From Acidovorax temperans (GTDB taxonomy: Bacteria > Pseudomonadota > Gammaproteobacteria > Burkholderiales > Burkholderiaceae_C), in the NCBI RefSeq assembly GCF_006716905.1, contig NZ_VFPV01000001.1, positions 932,001 to 996,000 of the forward strand: DNA of 64,000 nucleotides, in the 5' to 3' direction. Shown one piece after another: positions 36,453-45,675 of the stretch (positions within the stretch are counted from its first letter, which is position 1; every line of letters starts with the position of its first letter). Position numbers and translations under genes: made by a program. The notes under the pieces are model-generated. The model was not told the DNA's origin. It ran no database searches and worked only from the letters and a program-made list of their open reading frames with translations.

Positions 36453-37670
36453 ATGCATATGAATCCTCCGAAACTATCCATGTTCCAGGTGCTGGCCTGC
36501 GGGGCTGCCATCGTCACGCTGTCCATGGGCGTGCGCCACGGCTTTGGCTTGTGGCTACAGCCCATCACCCAAGAGATGGGGTGGACCCGCCAGTCGTTCG
36601 CTTTTGCGATTGCGCTGCAAAACCTGTCGTGGGGCGTGATCGGGATCTTTGCGGGCATGGCGGCCGACCGGTTTGGCGCCTTCCGCGTGCTGATGGGCGG
36701 CGCCGTTTTGTACGGCCTGGGGCTGGCGGGCATGGCGCTTTCGCCCACCCCGCTCTTGTTTGCACTCACCACCGGCCTCTTGATCGGGGCAGCGCAGGCA
36801 GGCACCACCTACGCCGTGATTTACGGCGTACTGGGCCGGCAGATTGCGCCCGAGAGGCGCTCGTGGGCCATGGGCGTGGCCGCAGCGGCAGGCTCGTTCG
36901 GGCAGTTTCTGATGGTGCCGGTGGAAGGCTGGCTGATTGCCAGCCTGGGCTGGCAGCAGGCATTGCTGGCGCTGTCGATGGCGGTGCTGCTGATCATTCC
37001 GCTGGCGTTTGGCTTGCGTGAGCCGGGCTTTCAGGGGGCCGCCCCACCGAAGCGTGACCAGACCATTGGCCACGCCCTGCGAGAGGCCTTCAGCTACCCC
37101 AGCTTCAATTTGCTGATGGCGGGCTACTTTGTGTGCGGCTTCCAGGTGGTGTTCATCGGCGTGCACATGCCCAGCTACCTCAAGGACAACGGCTTGTCGC
37201 CCCAGGTGGCCAGCTATGCGCTGGCACTGATCGGGCTGTTCAACGTGTTTGGCACCTACATCGCGGGCACCCTGGGGCAGCGCATGCCACGGCGCTTCAT
37301 CCTCTCGTTCATTTACCTGGCGCGGGCCGTGGCGATCAGCGTCTTTTTGCTGGTGCCGCTGTCGCCCCTGTCGGTCTACATCTTCTCGGCCGTGATGGGC
37401 ACCTTGTGGCTGTCTACGGTGCCCCCCACCAACGCCACCATTGCCCAGATTTTTGGGGTGCAGCACCTCTCGATGCTGGGCGGGTTTGTGTTCTTCAGCC
37501 ACCAGCTCGGCAGCTTCATGGGCGTGTGGCTGGGCGGTTACCTGTACGACGCCACTGGCAGCTATGACATCGTCTGGTACATCGCCATTGGGCTGGGTGT
37601 GCTGGCGGGGCTGGTGAACCTGCCCATCAAGGAAGCCCCCATTCAGCGGGCACAGCCGCAAGCGGCGTGA
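36453..37670 (+). CDS. MFS transporter
   Basis: A 405-residue major facilitator with 12 predicted helices. The motif between helices 2 and 3 reads GMAADRFGAFRVLMGGA, and PERRSWAMGVAAAAGSFGQF marks helices 4-5, as in the monocarboxylate/oxalate:formate-like branch. The substrate cannot be told from sequence. Divergent from parE. The small membrane gene downstream may be co-transcribed. Confidence 0.9.
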   Translation: MHMNPPKLSMFQVLACGAAIVTLSMGVRHGFGLWLQPITQEMGWTRQSFAFAIALQNLSWGVIGIFAGMAADRFGAFRVLMGGAVLYGLGLAGMALSPTPLLFALTTGLLIGAAQAGTTYAVIYGVLGRQIAPERRSWAMGVAAAAGSFGQFLMVPVEGWLIASLGWQQALLALSMAVLLIIPLAFGLREPGFQGAAPPKRDQTIGHALREAFSYPSFNLLMAGYFVCGFQVVFIGVHMPSYLKDNGLSPQVASYALALIGLFNVFGTYIAGTLGQRMPRRFILSFIYLARAVAISVFLLVPLSPLSVYIFSAVMGTLWLSTVPPTNATIAQIFGVQHLSMLGGFVFFSHQLGSFMGVWLGGYLYDATGSYDIVWYIAIGLGVLAGLVNLPIKEAPIQRAQPQAA

Positions 37671-37690
37671 ACAACGCAGTTTTTGCCGCC

Positions 37691-37846
37691 ATGGATTCAC
37701 ATCTCCCCACCACCCCACCCCGCCGCCCGTGGCTGCGCGGGCTGGGCTGGTTTGCGGCCATCGTCGCCTGCCTGGCCGTGTTTGCGATGTACACGGTGCC
37801 AGACTTCATGGTGATGGTGGCCGACAAGGTGTGGTCGTTTTTTTGA
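37691..37846 (+). CDS. Small single-helix membrane protein
   Basis: A 51-residue frame directly after the MFS stop: MDSHLPTTPPRRPWLRGLGW, then one hydrophobic helix (FAAIVACLAVFAMYTVPDF) and a short tail ending VWSFF. A GTG at 37667 overlapping the MFS stop is an alternative start. The positive-inside Arg cluster and clean helix support coding, but no family is recognised. Confidence 0.55.
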   Translation: MDSHLPTTPPRRPWLRGLGWFAAIVACLAVFAMYTVPDFMVMVADKVWSFF

Positions 37847-37854
37847 CTTCAAGC

Positions 37855-37911
37855 ATTTCTGGCCTCTAGCGCTTGATAGATAAGCGCAAGTAGCTATCAA
37901 TTCAATAGCAC
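37855..37911. repeat. Dispersed palindromic repeat, copy 5 (best match)
   Basis: CTGGCCTCTAGCGCTTGATA, GATAAGCGCAAGTAGCTA and TCAATTCAATAGCA follow each other; this copy matches the family consensus best. It ends 7 bases before the methyltransferase start. Confidence 0.85.
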
Positions 37912-37917
37912 AACCAC

Positions 37918-38472
37918 ATGCACGGTACGGAAGCTCCCTCGGCCTGGGTCCAGCGATGGACGCATCTGATTCCACCCCACGCCACGGCGCTGGACCTGGC
38001 CTGCGGCGCAGGTCGCCACATGCGCTGGCTACAGGCCCAGGGCCTGCAAGTAACGGGCGTGGACCGCTCACCTGAGGCCATTGCCGCCTGCGCCGGACTG
38101 GGCGAATTGATCTGCGCTGACATTGAAAACGGGCCCTGGCCTTTGCCCGGCCGGCAGTTCGGGGCAGTGGTGGTCACCAACTACCTGTGGCGCCCCTTGC
38201 TGCCAACCGTGCTGGCCAGCCTGGCGCCCGGCGGCGTTCTGATTTACGAAACCTTCACCCAGGGGCATGAAACCGTGGGCAGGCCCAGCCGGGCCGATTT
38301 CTTGCTGCGCCCCGGCGAGCTGCTGCAGGCTTTTGGCGCGCTGCGCACCGTGGCCTACGAGGACGGCTACCTCGAAAACCCGGCGCGGTTTGTGCAGCGC
38401 ATTGCCGCCGTGCGGGAAACACCTCACCCCGAGGCACCTGCGCGCCACAGACTGCAGCCCTTGTCTAGTTAG
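37918..38472 (+). CDS. Class I SAM-dependent methyltransferase
   Basis: A 184-residue protein with SAM motif I ALDLACGAGRHMRWL, motif II VTGVDRSPEAIAAC, the acidic ADIENGPWPL and LAPGGVLIYETF. It is short and single-domain, resembling TehB-like methyltransferases. The methyl acceptor is unknown. Confidence 0.85.
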   Translation: MHGTEAPSAWVQRWTHLIPPHATALDLACGAGRHMRWLQAQGLQVTGVDRSPEAIAACAGLGELICADIENGPWPLPGRQFGAVVVTNYLWRPLLPTVLASLAPGGVLIYETFTQGHETVGRPSRADFLLRPGELLQAFGALRTVAYEDGYLENPARFVQRIAAVRETPHPEAPARHRLQPLSS

Positions 38473-38475
38473 AAT
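38470..38475 (+). promoter_or_regulatory. Candidate -10 element for dapA
   Basis: TAGAAT lies 27 bases before the dapA ATG, just past the end of the methyltransferase gene. No clear -35 is visible. Confidence 0.4.
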
Positions 38476-38502
38476 GCCCTTTTACCGTTTCCATCTGCGG
38501 AC

Positions 38503-39399
38503 ATGACCTCTTCTTCCGTGCCCCTCACCGGCAGCATCGTCGCCCTTGTCACCCCCATGCATGAGGACGGTAGCGTTGACTACCCCGCCTTGCGCAAACT
38601 GATCGACTGGCACATCGCTGAAGGCACCGATTGCATCGGCGTCGTTGGCACCACGGGCGAATCGCCCACGGTGAATGTGGAAGAGCACTGCGAAATCATT
38701 CGCGTGGCCGTGGAACAAGCCGCCAAGCGCGTGCCCATCATGGCCGGTTGCGGTGCCAACTCCACTGCCGAAGCCATCGAACTGGCCAAGTTCGCCAAGA
38801 AGGTCGGCGCCGACACGCAGCTCCAGGTAGTGCCCTACTACAACAAGCCCACGCAAGAAGGCCAATACCAGCATTTCAAGGCGATTGCCGAGGCCGTGGG
38901 TGACCTGCCCACCATCCTCTACAACGTGCCCGGCCGCTCAGTAGCCGATATGCAGCACGACACCGTGCTGCGCCTGGCCCAGGTGCCCGGCATCATCGGT
39001 ATCAAGGAAGCCACCGGCAACATCGAACGGGCTCAGTGGCTCATCCGCGAAGCCCCCAAGGGCTTCGGCATCTACTCGGGTGACGACCCCACCGCCGTCG
39101 CCCTCATGCTGTGCGGCGGCCATGGCAACGTGAGCGTCACAGCCAACGTGGCCCCCAAGCTGATGCACGAACTGTGCGTGGCGGCCATTGCAGGTGACGT
39201 GAAGCGCGCCATGGAAATCCAGTTCCAGCTGATGCCCGTGCACAAGAACCTGTTCGTGGAAGCCAACCCCATTCCCGTGAAGTGGGCGGTGGCCCGCATG
39301 GGCCTTTGCGGCGGAACCTTGCGCCTGCCCATGACTCCACTGTCCAAGAGCAACGAAGCCGTGGTCGAAGGCGCGCTGCGCAGCAGCGGCCTGCTCTGA
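38503..39399 (+). CDS. dapA: 4-hydroxy-tetrahydrodipicolinate synthase
   Basis: A 298-residue TIM-barrel enzyme condensing pyruvate with aspartate semialdehyde, the first committed step to lysine and diaminopimelate. Schiff-base Lys168 is in IGIKEATGN, Tyr140 in ILYNVPGR, and the GTTGES loop is at 49-54. Length is normal. bamC follows after 36 bases, a conserved order in this bacterial group. Confidence 0.97.
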   Translation: MTSSSVPLTGSIVALVTPMHEDGSVDYPALRKLIDWHIAEGTDCIGVVGTTGESPTVNVEEHCEIIRVAVEQAAKRVPIMAGCGANSTAEAIELAKFAKKVGADTQLQVVPYYNKPTQEGQYQHFKAIAEAVGDLPTILYNVPGRSVADMQHDTVLRLAQVPGIIGIKEATGNIERAQWLIREAPKGFGIYSGDDPTAVALMLCGGHGNVSVTANVAPKLMHELCVAAIAGDVKRAMEIQFQLMPVHKNLFVEANPIPVKWAVARMGLCGGTLRLPMTPLSKSNEAVVEGALRSSGLL

Positions 39400-39435
39400 G
39401 CCGCGAAACCTCCCCGACATTCCAAGGATTTCCGA

Positions 39436-40533
39436 GTGAACGCAAATACCCGCCTGGGCCTGCTGGCCCTTGTTGCTGCCCTGTCAGCCTGCTCGACCCT
39501 TGAAGGCGACAAGATCGACTACAAAAGCGCCACCAAGGGCTCGACCCTGGAAGTGCCCCCCGACCTGACCCAGCTCGCCAAAGATTCGCGCTACGCCGTG
39601 CCTGGCGGCACCGTTTCTGCAGCCGCCCTGCAGGCAGGCCAGCAAGCGGCGCAACCTAGTGCCGCCAGCCAGGCCGCTGCCACCTCCATCGGTGACGTGC
39701 GCATTGAGCGCGATGGCAACCAGCGCTGGCTCGTGGTCAACCGCCCCGCAGATAAGCTGTGGGAGCCCGTGCGCGAGTTCTGGCTGGAGAACGGTTTCAT
39801 CTTCACCCAGGACCAGGCCAACCTGGGCATCCTGGAAACCGACTGGGCTGAAAACCGTGCCAAGCTGCCGCAGGATGTCGTCCGCGCTGCTTTGGGCAAG
39901 GTGTTCGATTCTTTGTACTCCACTGGCGAACGCGACAAGTTCCGCACCCGCTTGGAGCGCAATGCTAACGGCGGCACCGACATCTTCATCAGCCACCGCG
40001 GCATGATCGAGGTGTATACCAACACCCAGAAGGACCAGACCGTCTGGCAGCCCCGCGCGGCAGACCCCGAGCTGGAAACTGAATTTCTGCGCCGCCTGAT
40101 GGTCAAGCTGGGCGTCAGCCAGGAACAATCCAAGGCGATTGCCGCCACCGCGCCTACGCAGCAAACCCCGGCAGCCCGCATTGCCACGGTGAACAACGCG
40201 CCCGTAGTGCAACTGGCTGAGAACTTTGACCGCGCCTGGCGCCGTGTGGGCCTCGCCCTGGACCGCACCGGCTTCACGGTGGAAGACCGCAACCGCAACG
40301 ACGGTTTGTACTTCGTGCGCTATGTGGCGCCCAACGCCGACAAGAAAGAGCCCGGCTTCTTTGGCAAACTCTTTGGCGGCTCGTCGGCTGCCGTTCCACC
40401 GCTGAAGTACCGCATCGCCGTGCGCAGCGAGGGCAATGCCTCCACCGTGTCCGTGCTCAACGAAGCTGGCGCTCCCGAGTCGTCCGCCAACGCAGAGCGC
40501 ATTGTTCGCGTGATTGCCGACGAGTTGAAGTAA
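39436..40533 (+). CDS. bamC: Outer membrane protein assembly factor BamC
   Basis: A 365-residue lipoprotein of the BAM complex, which folds beta-barrel proteins into the outer membrane. The GTG start at 39436 gives a lipoprotein signal (LLALVAALSAC) and an N-terminal lasso-like region containing VPPDLTQL. Two helix-grip domains follow, about residues 90-200 and 245-360. Confidence 0.9.
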   Translation: MNANTRLGLLALVAALSACSTLEGDKIDYKSATKGSTLEVPPDLTQLAKDSRYAVPGGTVSAAALQAGQQAAQPSAASQAAATSIGDVRIERDGNQRWLVVNRPADKLWEPVREFWLENGFIFTQDQANLGILETDWAENRAKLPQDVVRAALGKVFDSLYSTGERDKFRTRLERNANGGTDIFISHRGMIEVYTNTQKDQTVWQPRAADPELETEFLRRLMVKLGVSQEQSKAIAATAPTQQTPAARIATVNNAPVVQLAENFDRAWRRVGLALDRTGFTVEDRNRNDGLYFVRYVAPNADKKEPGFFGKLFGGSSAAVPPLKYRIAVRSEGNASTVSVLNEAGAPESSANAERIVRVIADELK

Positions 40534-40565
40534 CCCTCTGCCCACTCAGGCCCTGCGCCTGACGT

Positions 40566-40603
40566 GCCCCGCCAGCTCCCCACAGGGCTGCGGGGCTTTT
40601 TTT
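40566..40603 (+). terminator. Terminator after bamC
   Basis: GCCCCG and CGGGGC stems with an inner AGC/GCT pair are followed by seven T. The next gene starts 24 bases later. Confidence 0.7.
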
Positions 40604-40626
40604 ATGCACACACCAAAACGTCTCCC

Positions 40627-41415
40627 ATGCTGCGACTGAAAAACCTGGGCAGCGGCAGCGCCGGTAACGCGACCTTGATTGAAGGCAGCGACGGGCTGCG
40701 CACACGCCGCCTGCTGGTGGATTGCGGCCTGGGCGTGCGGCAGTTCGCAGCCCGGCTGGACCAGGCGGGCCTAGCCTGGAGCGACATTGCGGCCATCTTC
40801 ATCACCCACGAGCACTCAGATCACATTGGCTGCGCGCGGTCTATCGCACTGAAGCATCGCATCCCCATCTGGATGAGCCACGGCACACATGCCGCCCTGG
40901 GCTCCCCGGACTTCAACGGGCTGCTGTGCATTGCTCACGACCTGGAGCCCATCGACCTGGGCTGCTGGCAAGCCACTCCCTTCACCGTACCGCACGATGC
41001 CCGCGAACCGCTGCAACTGAGAGGCACCGATGGCGCAGTGCACCTGGGCATTCTGACCGACCTGGGACACGCCAGCGAGCATGTCAAAACGCAACTGGCG
41101 GGCTGTCACACCCTGCTGGTGGAGGCCAATCATGACCCTGCCATGCTGGCGGCATCGCGCTACCCTCTGTTCCTGCAACGCCGCATTGCAGACCCCTATG
41201 GTCACATGGCCAATACAGCGACCGCTGAGCTTTTGGCAGCGCTGAAACACCCGTCGTTAGGCCACGTGGAGGCCGCCCACCTGAGCGCCCACAACAACAC
41301 ACCCGCGCTGGCGCAGGAGGCCCTGGCCAGCGCGCTGGATTGGCCGCCTGAGCGCATCGGCGTGGCCCGCCAGACGGAGGGAACGCCTTGGATCTCGGTG
41401 GGAATGGCTGGATAG
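40627..41415 (+). CDS. MBL-fold metallohydrolase (YycJ/WalJ-like)
   Basis: A 262-residue metallo-beta-lactamase-fold protein. The start MLRLKNLGSGSAGNATLIEG and metal motif THEHSDHIG identify the YycJ-like group of putative exonucleases; later ligands sit in LVEANHD and AHLSAHNNTP. The start at 40627 is the family start. Its biological role in Gram-negative bacteria is not settled. Confidence 0.88.
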   Translation: MLRLKNLGSGSAGNATLIEGSDGLRTRRLLVDCGLGVRQFAARLDQAGLAWSDIAAIFITHEHSDHIGCARSIALKHRIPIWMSHGTHAALGSPDFNGLLCIAHDLEPIDLGCWQATPFTVPHDAREPLQLRGTDGAVHLGILTDLGHASEHVKTQLAGCHTLLVEANHDPAMLAASRYPLFLQRRIADPYGHMANTATAELLAALKHPSLGHVEAAHLSAHNNTPALAQEALASALDWPPERIGVARQTEGTPWISVGMAG

Positions 41416-41500
41416 AAAGCAAATCCTGCCGGCAAAGCAAGCGATGACCCCAACGGCTGCCCCGTTGCAATCTGAGCGACGGCATGGTGCCACCAAAAAC

Positions 41501-41533
41501 AAAAGCCCCGCTTTTTCGCAAAAGCGGGGCTTT
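41501..41533. terminator. Bidirectional terminator
   Basis: AAAGCCCCGC and GCGGGGCTTT form the stem with an A/T-rich loop, between the convergent MBL gene and the Ala-rich lipoprotein gene. Confidence 0.85.
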
Positions 41534-41581
41534 GGAGTGGCGATGCAACCTCTCCCTGCGGAAAGGCTACCTCATCACGAA

Positions 41582-41839
41582 TTACTTGGCTTCGGAAGCA
41601 GCGCCAGTGGCAGCGGCAGCAGCGGTGTCAGCAGCAGCCTTGGCAGCGTCAGCAGCAGGAGCGGCGGCGTCAGAAGCAGCAGGAGCAGCTTCGGAAGCAG
41701 CTGGGGCTGCAGGAGCGGCTTCAGCAGCAGGAGCGGGAGCAGCTGCGGGAGCAGGTGCTGGTGCGGGTTCTTCTTTTTTACCGCAAGCGGCCAGAGCAGC
41801 AGCAGCGATCAGAGCGGCCAGAACGACGGAGTTCTTCAT
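41582..41839 (-). CDS. Small Ala/Pro-rich lipoprotein
   Basis: An 85-residue protein with start MKNSVVLAALIAAAALAAC, a lipobox (LAAC) and KKEEPAPAPAP after the Cys. The remainder is low-complexity Ala, Pro, Glu and Ser. Proteins like this are abundant, short outer membrane lipoproteins. Function unknown. A strong TATAAT sits about 120 bases upstream and a strong terminator follows, which suggests high expression. Confidence 0.8.
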   Translation of the reverse strand: MKNSVVLAALIAAAALAACGKKEEPAPAPAPAAAPAPAAEAAPAAPAASEAAPAASDAAAPAADAAKAAADTAAAAATGAASEAK

Positions 41840-41961
41840 TTCAAATTTCCTAGTTGGACAAACAAAAATCTTGAAAAGCCACGGCGACCGGCGCGTTGAA
41901 GCCCTGGTACGCATTGGCGCAATGCATTTGACAGTTGCACCATTTTGCGGTGCAGCCGTAA

Positions 41962-41967
41962 ATTATA
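41962..41967 (-). promoter_or_regulatory. Consensus -10 (TATAAT) of the lipoprotein gene
   Basis: A perfect TATAAT on the minus strand in an AT-rich island, about 120 bases before the lipoprotein ATG at 41839. The long leader could hold further control. Confidence 0.6.
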
Positions 41968-41974
41968 TTGGCAT

Positions 41975-41992
41975 TTAGTCAATAGTGACTAA
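41975..41992. promoter_or_regulatory. Putative operator palindrome next to the lipoprotein promoter
   Basis: TTAGTCA-ATAG-TGACTAA is a perfect 7-bp inverted repeat covering the region just upstream of the TATAAT. Short AT-rich palindromes of this shape are typical targets of dimeric repressors (MarR-type for example); the regulator is not known. Confidence 0.45.
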
Positions 41993-42089
41993 CACTGAAA
42001 AAAGGTTTACAGCAAGTTGACATAGGCGCAGACGCAACACCCTGTGGGGTGCTAACTGCGGCGCGAGCTTACCCCAGGCTTGACGAACG

Positions 42090-42608
42090 TCAAAGTCCCA
42101 ACGTGGTGGATGGGAAACCAGGCGAACTTTTACTGCGTAGCCATTCGTTCAGAACCTCGCGCACCAGCACTCTGCGATCGGCTTCTCCTCCCGCCACGCC
42201 AGCACATCGCACCGGATCCAGTCGCTGCATGACCCACCCGGGCGACCAGAGCACGCTGGGCAATTCCAGCGGGTCCGCCGAGGGGCTTTTGCGGCAGGTC
42301 ATGATGTGATCCCAAGTGCCGCGCCACCCCACAAAACGCGCGTGCCGCCGAATAACATCGTCGTAGCTGACGGCCAGCATGGTGAAGCGCCGCCCACCTT
42401 TTGCCCAGGCCTGGAGCGACTCCACGACTGCCCGCTCCCCCAGCGGCCAATCATGAAAGTTGGCATCGCTGATCAGAATTTCGGCCCAGCCCTCGCGTGC
42501 AGCAGTGGCGAAGGCGTCGCGCACCATTTGCTGAAAAGCCTCGCGCCCAGCAAACCGCCCCTCGGGCAGGCCAGAGGGGCTGGACACAGGCAAGTCGCTG
42601 GTAGTCAT
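42090..42608 (-). CDS. Conserved-looking hypothetical protein coupled to the cupin gene
   Basis: A 172-residue soluble protein starting at an ATG that overlaps the stop of the JmjC-type gene (ATGA). It contains REAFQQMVRDAFATAAREGW, ILISDANFHDWPLGERAVVE and VSYDDVIRRHARFVGWRGTW. I do not recognise a family. Translational coupling suggests a role related to the ribosomal oxygenase. Confidence 0.75.
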   Translation of the reverse strand: MTTSDLPVSSPSGLPEGRFAGREAFQQMVRDAFATAAREGWAEILISDANFHDWPLGERAVVESLQAWAKGGRRFTMLAVSYDDVIRRHARFVGWRGTWDHIMTCRKSPSADPLELPSVLWSPGWVMQRLDPVRCAGVAGGEADRRVLVREVLNEWLRSKSSPGFPSTTLGL

Positions 42609-43744
42609 GGGGTAGTGGTGTCGTCGGAGCAGGCGTGCGCCCAGCCGTCATCGCACCAAATCGACAGCAACTCCAGCGCCTCGTCGCTGGCACGCTGGAT
42701 GTCTTTGGAGCTGAGGTAGCGCTGGTTGGCCAGGCGGCGCATCAAAGTGGCGTCTTTGCCCCCAGCACGGTAGCTTTCGCCGTTGATGAATATGTGCTGC
42801 GCGTCGTACATCATGCGCGTGCGGCGGTCCAGGCGCACCGCTTCCAGCATGGCGCCACCATCACTGGCTTCAAACCAGACGTTGGGCTTGGGCTCAGTCA
42901 AGTATTCACCCAGGGCGCGCTCCAAGGCCAAAGGCTGCGACAGGGCACGCTCCAGCGCCTCCTTGGCAAAGGCCTGCAGTTCGGCAGGAATTGCACCCGG
43001 CTCTGCTACCGCTTCCTGCTTGGCATCGCGGTACATCTGCACCCGCTCATCCTCCGCCGCATCCTCCGACAGGCGCACCAGCAACTCCTGAGCCAGTTCG
43101 GCACGGGCGGGCGCACGGAAGCCAATCGAGTACGTCATGCACTCGCCTTCGGCAATCCCGTCGTGAGCATAGCGAGGCGGCAGGTACAGCATGTCGCCAG
43201 GCTCCAGCACAAACTCCTCCTCCGGCTCAAACTCCGCCAGCACCTTGAGAGGAACGCCTTCCTTGAGGGTCAAGTCCTTCTGGCGACCAATGCGCCAGCG
43301 GCGGCGACCGTGGGCCTGCAACAAAAAGACATCGTAGCTGTCGAAATGCGGCCCTACCCCGCCACCGTCAGTGGCGTAGCTGATCATCAAATCGTCTAAC
43401 CGCGCCTCTGGCACAAACCGGAACTGTTGCATCAACTGGTGCACCGCATCGTTGTGCAGATCAACCCCCTGCACCAGCAACGTCCACTCGCGCTGGCTCA
43501 TTGCGGGCAAGGAGCGGCGCGCAAACGGGCCGTGGCGGAGCTTCCAGCCACCCTTGATTTGTTGCACCAGGCGCGACTCCACAGATTCCTCGGCCGCCAG
43601 CGCAAACATCTCGGGACGCAGCACCGGTGGCTGGAAATTGGGGATGGCCTGGCGCACCAGCAAAGGCTTTTTGTGCCAATGGCGGCGCATGAACTGGGCT
43701 GGCGTGAGACCACCCAGCAGGGTCAAGGGTTGTTGGATATCCAT
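42605..43744 (-). CDS. JmjC/cupin oxygenase, ribosomal protein hydroxylase type
   Basis: A 379-residue protein starting MDIQQPLTLLGGLTPAQFMR. The JmjC iron site is visible as HFD in VGPHFDSYDVFLLQ with the distal His in YAHDGIAEG; it also has the WHKKPLLVRQA start and a winged-helix C-terminal part (LMRRLANQRYLSSKDIQ). This matches YcfD/RoxA proteins that hydroxylate an arginine of ribosomal protein L16 using 2-oxoglutarate and Fe(II). The target is inferred from family. Confidence 0.88.
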   Translation of the reverse strand: MDIQQPLTLLGGLTPAQFMRRHWHKKPLLVRQAIPNFQPPVLRPEMFALAAEESVESRLVQQIKGGWKLRHGPFARRSLPAMSQREWTLLVQGVDLHNDAVHQLMQQFRFVPEARLDDLMISYATDGGGVGPHFDSYDVFLLQAHGRRRWRIGRQKDLTLKEGVPLKVLAEFEPEEEFVLEPGDMLYLPPRYAHDGIAEGECMTYSIGFRAPARAELAQELLVRLSEDAAEDERVQMYRDAKQEAVAEPGAIPAELQAFAKEALERALSQPLALERALGEYLTEPKPNVWFEASDGGAMLEAVRLDRRTRMMYDAQHIFINGESYRAGGKDATLMRRLANQRYLSSKDIQRASDEALELLSIWCDDGWAHACSDDTTTP

Positions 43745-43799
43745 GGATGAAGGCACCTGCCCCTGGCGGGGCTGTTGGTCAAACTGCGACAATTCTCCT

Positions 43800-44324
43800 A
43801 TGGAAATTACCCAACAATGCGTGGTCGCGCTGACCTGGACCCTCAAAGACACCCTTGGTGAAGAACTCGACGTGCTGGATGAGCCGGTGGAATTCCTGCT
43901 GGGCGGCAACGATTTGCTGCCCCGCATCGAAGAAGCCCTGCAAGGCCACAGCGCAGGCGCCAAGCTGTCACTGCACCTGGAACCTGAGGATGCCTTTGGC
44001 GACTTCAACGACCAGCTGCTCTTCTTGGAACCCCGCCACCTTTTCCCTGCCGAAGTGGAAGAAGGAATGACTTTTGAAGGCACGGCTTTGCCCGAAGGTT
44101 GCAACCCCGATGCACCCCGTACCGGCCTGTACACCGTGGCAGAAATTTACCCTGAACACATCGTGCTCGACGGCAACCACCCACTGGCGGGCATTGCACT
44201 GCGCCTGCAACTGAAGGTGGAGTCGGTGCGCGAAGCCACCGAAGAGGAAGTAGGCCGCGGCACGGCAGGTACCGGCTTCTTCCGCATTGAAGCCCAGGCG
44301 CCCGGCAACCAGTTGCTGCACTGA
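43800..44324 (+). CDS. slyD: SlyD-like FKBP peptidyl-prolyl isomerase
   Basis: A 174-residue protein with the FKBP/IF domain layout of SlyD: VVALTWTLKDTLGEELDVLD, LLGGNDLLPRIEEALQG, an inserted flap domain with LEPEDAFGDFNDQLLF, and HPLAGIALRLQLKVESVREA. The start is the ATG at 43800, divergent from the oxygenase gene with a 55-base gap. It catalyses proline isomerization and has chaperone activity; the His-rich metal tail of E. coli SlyD is absent. Confidence 0.88.
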   Translation: MEITQQCVVALTWTLKDTLGEELDVLDEPVEFLLGGNDLLPRIEEALQGHSAGAKLSLHLEPEDAFGDFNDQLLFLEPRHLFPAEVEEGMTFEGTALPEGCNPDAPRTGLYTVAEIYPEHIVLDGNHPLAGIALRLQLKVESVREATEEEVGRGTAGTGFFRIEAQAPGNQLLH

Positions 44325-44357
44325 AACCCGCACAAGCCCAGCACCGGTGGGATGAGC

Positions 44358-44380
44358 CCCCCGCATGAACACTACGGGGG
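44358..44380. terminator. Possible hairpin between convergent genes
   Basis: CCCCCG and CGGGGG stems flank an 11-base loop without a T-run, between slyD and the glycine-zipper lipoprotein gene. Confidence 0.35.
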
Positions 44381-44403
44381 TTCAACGCACTGGATGCGCT
44401 GGG

Positions 44404-44910
44404 TTATTGGCGAGAAATCTGGCCGTTGTAAAGGCGCACGCGGTCGCCAATGCGCAAATCGCCGGGCGAGCTCACGTCGTAGGCCCGGTAGCCGCCCTGA
44501 TCGAGCTGGACCGAGATGCGATAGCCCTGGCCGTCGTCACCGGGGTTGTTGCGGCCCTCAATCGCGTTGCCGGCCACGGCGCCGCCAATGACACCCACGG
44601 CAGTGGCTGCTGCGCGGCCTGAGCCCTTGCCCACCTGGTTACCAAGCACCCCACCCACCACGGCACCCAGCACTGCGCCGGCACCCGATGTTTGCCCGCC
44701 ACCGCGGCTTTGGTTATGAAGCACCTCGATATTGCTCACACGCCCGAATTCCGTGGCGTATGGGTTCTGTGAAGGCGCGGGATACGCAGGGGCTGTGCCC
44801 TGGTAGCCGCCGCCGTAATAGGGGTCGTAACGATTGCTTGCACAAGCGGTCAATGCCAACACGGCGGCAGCAGAGACGGCCGCAACGGCGGTACGGTGGA
44901 AATGGCGCAT
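44404..44910 (-). CDS. Glycine-zipper 2TM outer membrane lipoprotein (SlyB-like)
   Basis: A 168-residue lipoprotein: signal VAAVSAAAVLALTAC, a Tyr/Pro-rich linker, then the glycine zipper (GAVLGAVVGGVLGNQVGKGS and VGVIGGAVAGNAIEG), and a C-terminal domain (YRISVQLDQGGYRAYDVSSP). The start at 44910 follows GGAGAAACTG. SlyB-like proteins stabilise the outer membrane under stress. The role here is inferred. Confidence 0.88.
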   Translation of the reverse strand: MRHFHRTAVAAVSAAAVLALTACASNRYDPYYGGGYQGTAPAYPAPSQNPYATEFGRVSNIEVLHNQSRGGGQTSGAGAVLGAVVGGVLGNQVGKGSGRAAATAVGVIGGAVAGNAIEGRNNPGDDGQGYRISVQLDQGGYRAYDVSSPGDLRIGDRVRLYNGQISRQ

Positions 44911-45117
44911 CAGTTTCTCCTTGAAGGGGTGGCAATCGGGTGCCGCGAACGCAACATGCACCCGCACGATCTAAGCACTGTCCATCACACCAACGATTCA
45001 ACGCCGCATCCAGTGCACGCCGACCACAGCGCAGGTCAGTAACAAGCCCTACCAAAAGTAAGAAAAGTCTGACATAGCGGGCTGGATCACGATGAGCCGC
45101 CCTATCGCTTTGCCACT

Positions 45118-45564
45118 TCAGGCCGTGCCGGTAGAGCCGTAGCCGCCAGCGCCGCGCTCGGTCGCCACGAAGTCTGTCACCACGTTGAACTGGGCTTGCA
45201 CTACGGGCACGATGACCATTTGTGCCAGGCGCTCCATCGGCTCGATCGTGAACGCCACATCGCTGCGATTCCAGGCGCTCACCATCAACTGCCCCTGATA
45301 GTCGCTGTCGATCAAACCCACCAGGTTGCCCAAAACGATGCCATGTTTGTGGCCCAGGCCCGAGCGGGGCAGGATCAGCGCGGCATAGCCAGGGTCCTTG
45401 AGGTACACCGCGATGCCCGTGGGCACCAGCTGCCACGCGTTGGGCTGCAGCGTGAGGGGCGCATCCAGACATGCGCGCAGGTCCAGGCCAGCGCTGCCAG
45501 GAGTGGCATAGGTCGGCAGTTGCTCGGCCATGCGCGGATCAAGAATCTTGACGTCGATCTTCAT
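45118..45564 (-). CDS. dut: dUTP diphosphatase
   Basis: A 148-residue trimeric dUTPase with the five motifs: [42 protein letters not shown] and [10 protein letters not shown]. It splits dUTP into dUMP and pyrophosphate, keeping uracil out of DNA. Start at 45564. coaBC lies upstream on the same strand, the classic dut-coaBC pairing. Confidence 0.97.
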   Translation of the reverse strand: MKIDVKILDPRMAEQLPTYATPGSAGLDLRACLDAPLTLQPNAWQLVPTGIAVYLKDPGYAALILPRSGLGHKHGIVLGNLVGLIDSDYQGQLMVSAWNRSDVAFTIEPMERLAQMVIVPVVQAQFNVVTDFVATERGAGGYGSTGTA

Positions 45565-45675
45565 GAAACAGGTTCTCTTGGGAAAGTAAATGGGAGGCCT
45601 ACGGCGAAAGCCTTCCGCGCACCGCAGAAAGCCCTGATCTTCGCCATGGCTGGCGCACAACAAGGTGCGCCACGC

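Noticed and set aside
41582..41839. Ala-rich frame considered as a shadow of the plus-strand frame at 41484-41978
   Set aside because: The minus-strand frame has a proper lipoprotein signal, ribosome binding site, promoter and terminator; the plus-strand frame has none.
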